This document shows positions 8,080-13,973 of a stretch of DNA of 16,607 nt, piece by piece. The DNA is from DRQF01 sp964559135 (GTDB lineage: Bacteria > Planctomycetota > GCA-002687715 > DRQF01), in NCBI GenBank assembly GCA_964559135.1, contig CAZLGG010000087.1, positions 1-16,607 on the forward strand. Reading direction: 5' to 3'. The translations under genes were made by a program, and so were the position numbers. Under the pieces are notes generated by a model that had not been told where the DNA came from, searched no databases, and saw only the letters and a program-made list of their open reading frames with translations. Numbering within the stretch: the first letter of the stretch is position 1; each line of letters opens with the position of its first letter.

Positions 8080-9479
8080 CGGCGCCTGTATTCCTTTTCA
8101 CCGTGGGTTGGATTCTGGCCTATCTCATCGGCCGGCGACATCGTCCGTGTCGGCGGGGGTTTCGTTCCGCCATCGACGCCTTGGCGTTCGCCCCCGCCGT
8201 GGGCTTCGGGGGAGGCTCGCTGGTCTACGTCGGCGCCGGACTCATGGGCATCGCCCCGCCATCGTCATGGGCTCTCCTCGCTCTGGCGTCCTTGCCCGGT
8301 GCGGCATTGTTCATCCTGACCCGGCCAGCGGAACATGCCCCGCCCGAACAGCGGTCGTCATCACCCCCCAGGTGGCTGGTCGCGGCGCTCGTCCCGGTGC
8401 TCAGCGCTTCGGCGTGGATGGTAGGCCGGGCGGACGCGAGAAACCCACGAGGGGGCTATGACGCCGTCGTGATCTGGCAGGTTTCTGCCCGAATCCTCGA
8501 CGAAGCGCCCACCCGCGCCGGCCCCATTCTCCGGGCGATTCCCGCTTCCCACCACGGAGACTATCCGGGGCTCCTACCAGGTGTGTTTGCCGCGGCTTGG
8601 CACATCGAGGGGACTCGGAGTCCGACGCCTCAAGCCTTGATCCTTGCCCTCTTCGGCCTGGGTCTGTTGGCCGCCCAGTGGCGGGCCGTGGATCGGGTCT
8701 CCGGTTCGACCGCCGCGTGCTGCGCGGTGCTCCTGTTGGCGTCCACGCCGGAGCTGTTGATCTACCTCCACCTTCAATACGTGGACCCGATCGTCGCTTA
8801 TCTGGTGATTCTTGCCTTGGACGGCTTCGCCCAAGAGTTGGAGGAACGGCCGCTGACGTCGCCGTTGCTCACGGGGTTCGCCTTCGGTCTGCTGCCGTGG
8901 TCGAAGAACGAAGGAATACCCCTGGCGGCTCTCCTTCTTGTGGTCTTTCTGGTCGGCGTCTTTGTCCGACGCCGCGGCGTGATTCTTCGCAGACTCAGAC
9001 CCATTGCGGCGGGAGCGTTCCTGCCCTTGGCCGTACACCTTCTCTTCAAGACCCTTTGGGCACCGCCCAACGACATGATGAAAAACCTGAGTTCGACGTG
9101 GTCACAGCTCTCGGACGCCGCCCGGTGGCGTCGCGTCGCACGGGGCTTCCGGGAGGAGTGGAGTCCCCTTCGCGGGTTCCAACGCTGGGGCGCCGGGTGG
9201 GTCGTTCTCCCCTTGGCCATCCTCGGAACTGGACGAGATCGCCGACGTCGCCCGGGCACTCTCATGGCGGTGGCGTTTGTCGTTCTCACCCTTGCGGCGT
9301 GGTTCGGAGTCTATCTGCTCTCGTACGCCGACCTGGATTGGCACATTCCCACGTCTCTTCACCGGCTCCTGCTGCAGGTCTTTCCAGCCGCCCTGGTGGC
9401 TGCGATCTGGTGGGGATGGCCCGAAAAAATGGCCTCGGAATCCAAAGAAGAAGAAAAAGAATGGGGCCCCGAGGACTGA
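8076..9479 (+). CDS. Polytopic membrane protein, GT-C (family 39-like) glycosyltransferase candidate
   Basis: This 467-residue protein has roughly ten hydrophobic segments (for example at about 5-20, 45-60, 64-81, 100-116, 186-201, 212-230, 236-250, 281-297, 308-323, 373-385, 398-416 and 429-447). The first large extracytoplasmic loop holds an acidic motif in GGYDAVVIWQVSARIL (Asp129), followed by HHGDYPGLLP (Asp162); YVDP (Asp237) and WSKNEG (275-280) come later. These are the usual landmarks of GT-C enzymes that use polyprenyl-phosphate sugars, where an Asp early in the first loop is the catalytic candidate. The C-terminal TSLHRLLLQVFPA resembles the last helices of this superfamily, and the tail is short and highly charged (ESKEEEKEWGPED). 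It probably adds sugars to a lipid, protein or surface glycan at the outer face of the cytoplasmic membrane. It is the second gene of a two-gene unit coupled by ATGA and ends inside a terminator hairpin. Confidence 0.8.
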   Translation: MTAPVFLFTVGWILAYLIGRRHRPCRRGFRSAIDALAFAPAVGFGGGSLVYVGAGLMGIAPPSSWALLALASLPGAALFILTRPAEHAPPEQRSSSPPRWLVAALVPVLSASAWMVGRADARNPRGGYDAVVIWQVSARILDEAPTRAGPILRAIPASHHGDYPGLLPGVFAAAWHIEGTRSPTPQALILALFGLGLLAAQWRAVDRVSGSTAACCAVLLLASTPELLIYLHLQYVDPIVAYLVILALDGFAQELEERPLTSPLLTGFAFGLLPWSKNEGIPLAALLLVVFLVGVFVRRRGVILRRLRPIAAGAFLPLAVHLLFKTLWAPPNDMMKNLSSTWSQLSDAARWRRVARGFREEWSPLRGFQRWGAGWVVLPLAILGTGRDRRRRPGTLMAVAFVVLTLAAWFGVYLLSYADLDWHIPTSLHRLLLQVFPAALVAAIWWGWPEKMASESKEEEKEWGPED

Positions 9480-9497
9480 CGTCCCGGCGCCCCTTTT
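9463..9497. terminator. Likely bidirectional intrinsic terminator between the GT-C gene and tRNA-Lys
   Basis: An inverted repeat pairs GGGGC (9463-9467) with GCCCC (9489-9493), with further pairs inside (CC/GG, G/C, GGAC 9473-9476 with GTCC 9481-9484) around a TGAC loop and small bulges. On the plus strand it is followed at once by TTTT (9494-9497). On the minus strand the same hairpin is followed by ATTCTTTTTCTTCTTC, a T-rich run. It would therefore stop both the glycosyltransferase message and the tRNA-His/tRNA-Lys transcript. It overlaps the last codons of the glycosyltransferase gene. Confidence 0.6.
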
Positions 9498-9500
9498 CAG

Positions 9501-9573
9501 TGCTCGTGCAAGGATTCGAACCTTGGACCCGGTGATTAAGAATCACCTGCTCTGCCAACTGAGCTACACGAGC
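9501..9573 (-). tRNA. tRNA-Lys (anticodon CTT)
   Basis: On the minus strand the sequence folds into a full cloverleaf: acceptor GCTCGTG/CACGAGC with discriminator A, D stem GCTC/GAGC, anticodon stem GGTGA/TCACC with loop TTCTTAA (anticodon CTT, reading AAG), and T stem CAAGG/CCTTG with loop TTCGAAT. The gene is 73 nt and the 3' CCA is not encoded. It lies downstream of tRNA-His on the same strand and probably shares its transcript. Confidence 0.97.
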
Positions 9574-9666
9574 AAAGTCGGCGCGAACTCTATCATGTCC
9601 GCGCTCCGGCTCAACCGCTTCGACGCGGAAGGCCGACTCGTCCGAATGTTCCCAAGACGAGTGAGG

Positions 9667-9741
9667 GGAGGATGATGGGATTCGAACCCACGACCTCCAG
9701 GGCCACAACCTGGCGCTCTAACCAACTGAGCTACATCCTCC
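9667..9741 (-). tRNA. tRNA-His (anticodon GTG)
   Basis: The minus strand gives a cloverleaf with acceptor GAGGATG/CATCCTC, D stem GCTC/GAGC, anticodon stem CCAGG/CCTGG with loop TTGTGGC (anticodon GTG), and T stem GTGGG/CCCAT (one G-T pair) with loop TTCGAAT. The histidine identity mark, an extra G at position -1 opposite C73, is encoded (9741 and 9667). The 3' CCA is not encoded. A good sigma-70-like promoter lies about 50 bases upstream. Confidence 0.97.
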
Positions 9742-9797
9742 ATCGGGCTCCCGCAGGAGTCTCGTTCTCCGAGCAATTCTCGGTCCCGAGCGCGCAG

Positions 9798-9826
9798 AGG
9801 ATACTCCGCGCCCCGGCCATCATCAA
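9798..9826 (-). promoter_or_regulatory. Sigma-70-like promoter for tRNA-His/tRNA-Lys
   Basis: Read on the minus strand, TTGATG (9826-9821) and TATCCT (9803-9798) are separated by exactly 17 bases. Transcription would start near 9791, leaving a ~50-base leader before tRNA-His. The position directly upstream of a tRNA operon supports it; no experimental evidence is available. Confidence 0.55.
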
Positions 9827-9925
9827 GGCGATCCCCCCCCTTCCAACAACGACGTCCCGGGCTCGCTCGGCCAAGAGATTCCCTCGTCAGAGGCCCTCTG
9901 TGCGCTCAAATCACGGATTCCAGGC

Positions 9926-9953
9926 TTGCCTTGTCTCCTTTCCAGCGTAGGAT
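9926..9953 (+). promoter_or_regulatory. Possible sigma-70-like promoter for the histone-like gene
   Basis: TTGCCT (9926-9931) and TAGGAT (9948-9953) are 16 bases apart, which would start transcription near 9960 and give a leader of about 58 bases before the ATG at 10018. The hexamers match the consensus moderately. The rest of the 276-base gap between tRNA-His and this gene shows the divergent tRNA promoter and nothing else I can name. Confidence 0.4.
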
Positions 9954-10017
9954 CCGGCCAACTGGGAGGGAAAGGGGTTCCTTTCCGGGAATTGGCACTT
10001 TCGAAGGAAAAGCTCTC

Positions 10018-10236
10018 ATGGCCAAGAAGACCACCAAGAAGAAGGCGTCGAAGAAGAAGGGCGGCGAGACGCTCATCGTCGGCAGCAAGGTGAAGGCGAC
10101 GATCAAGGCCAACGGCTGCATGACTTCCGGCGAACTGCTGGAAGCCCTCAATGACGCCGTTCATGGCCTCATCGCCGACGCTTGCAACCGTGCGCAAAGC
10201 AACAAGCGCTCCACGGTTCGCGCCCACGATCTCTGA
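10018..10236 (+). CDS. Bacterial histone-fold protein with lysine-rich N-terminal tail
   Basis: The product has 72 residues. Residues 2-17 form a tail with eight lysines, resembling the basic tails of DNA-binding proteins. Residues 19-72 match a histone-fold layout: helix 1 (LIVGSKVKATIKANG), loop 1 (GCMTSG), a long helix 2 (residues ~38-62, ELLEALNDAVHGL onward) and the loop-2/helix-3 signature NKRSTVRAHDL. The last segment parallels GRKTIKAEDI of archaeal HMfB, with the DNA-contacting Arg and the T-V pair kept, but the chain stops there, so helix 3 is only a stub. From memory the core also resembles the Bdellovibrio histone Bd0055 (SKVK...IK...G.M.TS). It likely binds DNA as a dimer and compacts or coats the nucleoid; that is inference. 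AAGGA at 10004-10008, 9 bases before the ATG, fixes this start over a longer in-frame one at 9931. All twelve Lys codons are AAG. It sits alone between tRNA genes. Confidence 0.85.
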   Translation: MAKKTTKKKASKKKGGETLIVGSKVKATIKANGCMTSGELLEALNDAVHGLIADACNRAQSNKRSTVRAHDL

Positions 10237-10294
10237 TTCTGACATTCGAAGGGGCGGCGTCGTCTTGGCGGCGTCGCCGACCCCTGTCAGAATC
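10235..10294 (+). terminator. Long interrupted hairpin after the histone-like gene
   Basis: Perfect 10-base arms GATTCTGACA (10235-10244) and TGTCAGAATC (10285-10294) enclose a second stem, GGGGCGGCG (10251-10259) with CGCCG-A-CCCC (10275-10284), with a 6-base bulge TTCGAA on the left. The hairpin begins inside the stop codon. No T-run follows, so it may be a terminator without U-tract, an mRNA 3'-end stabiliser, or a processing site ahead of the tRNA-Arg genes 26 bases downstream. The structure is visible; the function is inferred. Confidence 0.45.
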
Positions 10295-10319
10295 CCCCGC
10301 CGGGTCCGTCCGGCACTCC

Positions 10320-10392
10320 GCCCCCGTAGGCTAACCGGATAAACCACCGGCCTCCGAAGCCGGTATTTCGCGTTCGAATCGCGACGGGGGCA
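10320..10392 (+). tRNA. tRNA-Arg (anticodon CCG)
   Basis: The cloverleaf has acceptor GCCCCCG/CGGGGGC with discriminator A, anticodon stem CCGGC/GCCGG with loop CTCCGAA (anticodon CCG, reading CGG), a 4-base variable loop and a perfect T stem TCGCG/CGCGA. The D stem GGCT/AACC carries a C-A mismatch, which is slightly irregular. No encoded CCA. Confidence 0.93.
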
Positions 10393-10401
10393 CTCCTTCC
10401 C

Positions 10402-10475
10402 GCGCCCATAGCTCAGCCGGATAGAGCAACGGATTTCTAATCCGTAGGTCCCAGGTTCGAGTCCTGGTGGGCGTA
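10402..10475 (+). tRNA. tRNA-Arg (anticodon TCT)
   Basis: The cloverleaf has acceptor GCGCCCA/TGGGCGT (first pair G-T wobble) with discriminator A, D stem GCTC/GAGC, anticodon stem ACGGA/TCCGT with loop TTTCTAA (anticodon TCT, reading AGA), and T stem CCAGG/CCTGG with loop TTCGAGT. It is 74 nt, lies 9 bases after tRNA-Arg(CCG), and is probably cotranscribed with it. No encoded CCA. Confidence 0.96.
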
Positions 10476-10512
10476 CCTTCGTTCCTCCAGAGGAGCTCGC
10501 GCGCCGAAAGTC

Positions 10513-11349
10513 ATGACGCACCTTGGTGTTTGTTCCTGGTCCCTTCAGCCCACCTCTCCCGAGGACTTGGTGGACAAAGTGGCGGAGACCGGCTTGTCGG
10601 TCCTGCAACTCGACCTCACCCCTTTCATCGACGGCGCCATGGAGCTGCCCACCATGCTCTCCGTGTTGGAGGCGGCCGGCATCACGGTCGTCTCCACCAT
10701 GATGACCACTCTCGGCGAAGATTATTCGTCCCTGGAGAGCATTCGGCGGACCGGGGGTCTCGTACCCGACTGTCACTGGGACGAGAATCACTCGAGATGG
10801 ATTCGGGCCCTCGAGCTCACCATGAGTTTCGGCGCCTCCCTCATCACGTTTCACGGGGGCTTCCTTCCGTCCGACCCCGACGACAGCGCCTACCGAACCT
10901 TGGGCGAACGTATTGCAACCTTTGCCGAGGATGCGCAAGTCCGCGGCCTTCGCGTGGGGCTGGAAACCGGCCAGGAGAAGGCCACGCATCTCCTCGAGTT
11001 TCTCGGCCGCCTGGATGCCCCGAACCTGGGCATCAACTTCGATCCCGCCAACATGATCCTTTACGGCATGGGAGAGCCCGGGCACGCTTTCCGAATTCTC
11101 TCCGAGAAGACGCTCCAGATGCACGTCAAGGATGCCCTGCCGTCCGCCGAGCCCGGCATCTGGGGCGAAGAGGTCCGCGTCGGCGATGGCGCTGTCGACT
11201 GGGACGAAGTCTTCGAAATCTGGCGCCGTTGCCGGCGCCCGTGTGATCTTCTCATCGAGCGTGAAGCCGGAGACGACAGAATTCGGGACATCGTCCATGC
11301 TCGGGATTTCGTCCGCAAACGCCGGCCGGCCAACGGAACCTCGTCATGA
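10513..11349 (+). CDS. Sugar phosphate isomerase/epimerase-like TIM-barrel protein
   Basis: This 278-residue protein belongs to the xylose-isomerase-like TIM-barrel superfamily (AP endonuclease 2 type). The barrel begins with HLGVCSWSL and continues through LSVLQLDLT, GITVVSTMMTTLG, SLITFHGG (His114), GLRVGLETG (Glu151), LGINFDPANM (Asp177), LQMHVKDA (His204) and DLLIEREAG (Glu249). The Glu/Asp/His/Glu set is the expected divalent-metal site. No export signal is present, so it is cytoplasmic. It probably isomerises, epimerises or (as some relatives do) eliminates or dehydrates a sugar or keto-sugar. Its stop overlaps the start of a Gfo/Idh/MocA dehydrogenase by 4 bases, a frequent partnership in sugar and cyclitol catabolism. 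An AGAGGAG stretch near 10488 is rather far (about 18 bases) from this ATG, so the start is reasonable but not certain. Confidence 0.9.
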   Translation: MTHLGVCSWSLQPTSPEDLVDKVAETGLSVLQLDLTPFIDGAMELPTMLSVLEAAGITVVSTMMTTLGEDYSSLESIRRTGGLVPDCHWDENHSRWIRALELTMSFGASLITFHGGFLPSDPDDSAYRTLGERIATFAEDAQVRGLRVGLETGQEKATHLLEFLGRLDAPNLGINFDPANMILYGMGEPGHAFRILSEKTLQMHVKDALPSAEPGIWGEEVRVGDGAVDWDEVFEIWRRCRRPCDLLIEREAGDDRIRDIVHARDFVRKRRPANGTSS

Positions 11350-12359
11350 GCCGGCCCGCTCTACGGTATGGCGTCATCGGACTGGGGTTCATGGGGCAGG
11401 TCCACGTCCGCGCCGTCCAAGCCGCTGCCGCCGCGGGATGGCCCTGCGTGCTTGCGGCCGTCGCCGACCCCTGCGCCGACCGCCGCACCGGCCGAGCCAA
11501 GGCCATGGGCAATCTCGAGACTCCGGCCAACGAGGAGCGCCTCTTCGATCCCGGCATGGTCAAGGCCTACGCATCCGGAGAGGATCTCATCACGTCGGGT
11601 GATGTGGATCTCGTCAGCATTTGCACCCGTACGGACACCCACGTCGACATGGCGTTGGCGGCGCTCCGCGCCGACATCAACGTTCTCGTCGAGAAACCCG
11701 TGGCTCTCGAATCCTCGGCGATTCGTACGCTGATCGCAGCACGGGAGGCGAGCCGCGCCATCATCATGCCCGCGATGTGCATGCGCTTTTGGCCGGGTTG
11801 GGATTGGCTCATCGAACAGATCGAGGCGGGCAGATGGGGTGCCCCGCTCTCGGGCACGTTCCGCCGCCTTTCGCCCTCTCCGACGTGGTCGAAGGAATTC
11901 TACGGTGACCTCGCCAAGTCCGGAGGCGCCCTCTTCGATCTCCATATTCACGACGTCGACTTCATCACTGCCGCCTTCGGAGTCCCAAGCGCCGTGCGCA
12001 CCACCGGGCATCCCCTGCACGTCACCGGTTGCTACGACTATGACGGCCATCCCGACCACGTCACCGCCGAGGGAGCGTGGGACATGCCGGAGGGGTTCCC
12101 CTTCCGCATGGAGTACACGGTCGTCATGGAGAGCGCCGTCGCGGAGTACCGGTCCGACCGGGAAGCCCCTCTCCTCGTGCGTCGCAAGGGAGCCACGGAT
12201 TGGGAGGAGATCCCTCTTCCTGAGCGGTCGGGATACGAAGCGGAGGTGGCGGCGTTCGTGAGGGCTGTGCACGCGGAAACGCGTCCGCCTGTCACCTTGG
12301 AGGACGCCCTCACGACGACCGAGATCCTCGAGGCCGAGTCCCGCGACCTCGAGCGATGA
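11346..12359 (+). CDS. Gfo/Idh/MocA-family NAD(P)-dependent oxidoreductase, cytoplasmic
   Basis: This 337-residue protein has the family's N-terminal Rossmann fold (GVIGLGFMGQVH, dinucleotide glycines 12, 14 and 17) and the conserved EKPVA at 116-120, whose lysine is the usual catalytic residue. The C-terminal substrate domain carries LFDLHIHDVDF (196-206), giving the characteristic Asp/His pair with His202 as the likely proton relay. Length is normal for the family and no signal peptide is present. It oxidises or reduces a hydroxyl of a sugar, inositol or glycoside. Translation is coupled to the preceding epimerase through ATGA at 11346-11349. The exact substrate cannot be read from the sequence. 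Confidence 0.93.
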   Translation: MSRPALRYGVIGLGFMGQVHVRAVQAAAAAGWPCVLAAVADPCADRRTGRAKAMGNLETPANEERLFDPGMVKAYASGEDLITSGDVDLVSICTRTDTHVDMALAALRADINVLVEKPVALESSAIRTLIAAREASRAIIMPAMCMRFWPGWDWLIEQIEAGRWGAPLSGTFRRLSPSPTWSKEFYGDLAKSGGALFDLHIHDVDFITAAFGVPSAVRTTGHPLHVTGCYDYDGHPDHVTAEGAWDMPEGFPFRMEYTVVMESAVAEYRSDREAPLLVRRKGATDWEEIPLPERSGYEAEVAAFVRAVHAETRPPVTLEDALTTTEILEAESRDLER

Positions 12360-12372
12360 TCCCATCGCCAAG

Positions 12373-12410
12373 AGGGCGCCCCCTTCTCCGGCTCAGATGA
12401 GGGGCGTCCT
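12373..12410. terminator. Possible bidirectional hairpin between convergent oxidoreductase genes
   Basis: AGGGCGCCCC (12373-12382) pairs with GGGGCGTCCT (12401-12410) over ten base pairs (one G-T), with an 18-base loop. It lies where the two Gfo/Idh/MocA genes converge and overlaps the last codons of the minus-strand gene. Neither side has a strong T-run, so the terminator role is tentative. Confidence 0.4.
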
Positions 12411-13664
12411 TCCCGGCATGGCCACCTTCGGCGTCGCCAGAGGCCCGAACTCGTAGCGCGGTGGGCTGAGATCCAACTGGGAAGAGTTGAGAGCGAAGTC
12501 CCAGGTGATCTCTTTCCCCGTGTAGGCGCTCATTCGCCCCATGATGGCCGTCAGCGTGCTTTCGGCAACGCGGCGGCCCTCATTCAAGGGTTTCCCCGCT
12601 CGAATGCTGGCGATCAGATCCGCGTGTTCTTGGACGTAAGGATCCCTCCGCTTGCCGCGGAAGCGGAAATCCTCCACGCCCTTGATCCAGCGCCCTGGGT
12701 TGGCATGCCCCTTGGTCCCCACGAGGTGTTCTCCCACGCGCCCCTTCGTGCCGTCGATCTGTCGGCACATGCTCTGAATGATGGCTCCATTGGGGTACTC
12801 GAACTCTATGGCGAAATGGTCGAAGATGTGTCCGCACACGGGAGCCGTGCGGACCTGCCGCCCGCCCATCCCCATGGCGCGAATCGGCGGACCGCCCAAG
12901 GCCCAATTCATGACGTCGATGTTGTGAATGTGCTGTTCGCAAATGTGGTCACCGGAGGCCCAGGTGAAATACAACCAATTGCGAATCTGCCACTCCATAT
13001 CCGAGTACTCGGGTTTTCGGGCGTGAACCCAGAGGAACCCCTGGTTCCAGTAGCATTGGCCCCCGACCACCTCGCCGATGGCGCCATCGTGAATCCGCTG
13101 CATGACCTCCAGGTAGTTTTGCTCGTGGCGACGCTGGGTCCCTGCCACGATGGCCAACCCCTTCTTTGTTGCGACCTCCGAAGCCGCAATGACGCGACGA
13201 ATGCCGACCGGGTCGACCGCGACGGGTTTTTCCATGAAGACGTTTTTCCCATGGGCGACGGCAGCCTCCACCATGAGCGGCCTGAAGCCCGGCGGCGTCG
13301 CCAGGATCACGAGATCGATGTCGGTCCCCATGACCTTCTCATAGGCATCGAATCCGACGAATTCTCGATCCGGCTCCACGGCGAAGGCATCCCCCAGGGA
13401 AGCCAGATTCCGCTTTGAACTCGCCAAGCGATCCGCGAAGAGATCCCCCATGGCCCAGATGCGAACACCTTCAGAAGACGCCACGCAATTCCTTGCCGCC
13501 CCCGTCCCCCGTCCTCCGCAGCCGATCAAGCCGACCTTGATCTCGCCCGAACCGCCGAGGTGCATGTGGGATGTCCACGGAGCCACCGCAGCCCCCACGG
13601 CCAGAGCGCCGCTCGTCTTCAAGAACGCTCTTCGAGAAGGAGAAGTCGTGCCGTTGTCGCTCAT
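12393..13664 (-). CDS. Tat-exported Gfo/Idh/MocA-family oxidoreductase
   Basis: I place the start at 13664 because GGAGGT (13674-13669) stands 4 bases before it and a twin-arginine signal follows directly (SRRAFLK at residues 10-16, then a hydrophobic stretch GALAVGAAVAP). An upstream in-frame ATG at 13706 would add 14 residues without such support. The 423-residue product then has the Rossmann motif GLIGCGGRGTGAA (from residue 45), EKPVA at 145-149 and the substrate-domain signature HICEQHIHNIDVMNW (His245/His247). Tat export implies folding with bound cofactor before transport, as in glucose-fructose oxidoreductase, and a periplasmic job. Exported members are abundant in planctomycetes. It converges with the cytoplasmic relative, 33 bases apart stop to stop, and is probably transcribed separately. 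Substrate is unknown; a role in oxidising glycosides is plausible. Confidence 0.93.
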   Translation of the reverse strand: MSDNGTTSPSRRAFLKTSGALAVGAAVAPWTSHMHLGGSGEIKVGLIGCGGRGTGAARNCVASSEGVRIWAMGDLFADRLASSKRNLASLGDAFAVEPDREFVGFDAYEKVMGTDIDLVILATPPGFRPLMVEAAVAHGKNVFMEKPVAVDPVGIRRVIAASEVATKKGLAIVAGTQRRHEQNYLEVMQRIHDGAIGEVVGGQCYWNQGFLWVHARKPEYSDMEWQIRNWLYFTWASGDHICEQHIHNIDVMNWALGGPPIRAMGMGGRQVRTAPVCGHIFDHFAIEFEYPNGAIIQSMCRQIDGTKGRVGEHLVGTKGHANPGRWIKGVEDFRFRGKRRDPYVQEHADLIASIRAGKPLNEGRRVAESTLTAIMGRMSAYTGKEITWDFALNSSQLDLSPPRYEFGPLATPKVAMPGRTPLI

Positions 13665-13973
13665 CGTTACCTCCGATGTCTCTTGGCCGACCCAGTCTCG
13701 CCGCAAGCCTGCTCCAGGTCCAGCCGTCCCGGCACCGTTCTGTACGTAGTTTCCCGAATTTTTTTAGCCTGGATGCGTGGGGATGGCCGCGAGACAGATT
13801 CGCCCTAAACCACTGAGGATTGAAACCTTCCAGTCCATCGCATGAGTCCGAGGCTCTCCCGCCTCCCAGTCTGCATGAAACCTTCATCGACATTGCAATC
13901 CACGGTGGACGAAATCATGAGGAGAGGATGGGCCGCCCCCACGGCCGTTGGAATAAAGGAAAAGTCTGCAACC
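13665..13973. other. Divergent intergenic region (309 bases)
   Basis: The region separates the Tat-exported oxidoreductase (-) from the repeat lipoprotein (+) and should hold promoters for both; I see no convincing -35/-10 pair. It is less GC-rich than the genes and contains an AATTTTTTTA tract near 13759. A 10-base direct repeat TGAAACCTTC occurs at 13821-13830 and 13876-13885, 55 bases apart, each preceded by CAGTC- or CATG-containing sequence. An ORF in frame with the lipoprotein extends back to an ATG at 13875, but it lacks a signal-peptide start there. Confidence 0.5.
13669..13674 (-). promoter_or_regulatory. Strong ribosome binding site deciding the start of the Tat-exported oxidoreductase
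   Basis: Minus-strand GGAGGT followed by AACG and ATG. It favours the start at 13664 over the upstream ATG at 13706, and leaves the twin-arginine motif close to the N terminus. Confidence 0.75.

Noticed and set aside
9931..10017. N-terminal extension of the histone-like protein to 9931
   Set aside because: It would include the putative promoter and the ribosome site AAGGA (10004-10008), and the added residues are not histone-like.
10253..10276. Short direct repeat GGCGGCGTCG (10253-10262 and 10267-10276) as a possible repeat array
   Set aside because: Only two copies inside a hairpin; no array, and no CRISPR-like spacing anywhere in the window.
9501..10475. tRNA genes as an integration site for a mobile element
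   Set aside because: I found no integrase, no direct repeat of a tRNA 3' end, and no compositional break beside the cluster.
9823..11298. Long minus-strand ORF (491 codons) across the histone gene, both tRNA-Arg genes and most of the epimerase gene
   Set aside because: It runs antisense through two tRNAs and two well-supported genes, and its translation has no domain-like pattern; a GC-rich shadow.
11361..12371. Minus-strand ORF of 336 codons opposite the cytoplasmic Gfo/Idh/MocA gene
   Set aside because: The plus strand encodes a complete family-typical enzyme; the antisense frame shows only Arg/Gly/His-rich sequence.
12624..13418. Plus-strand ORF of 264 codons opposite the Tat-exported oxidoreductase
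   Set aside because: It is antisense to conserved motifs (EKPVA, HIHNID) and has no recognisable features.
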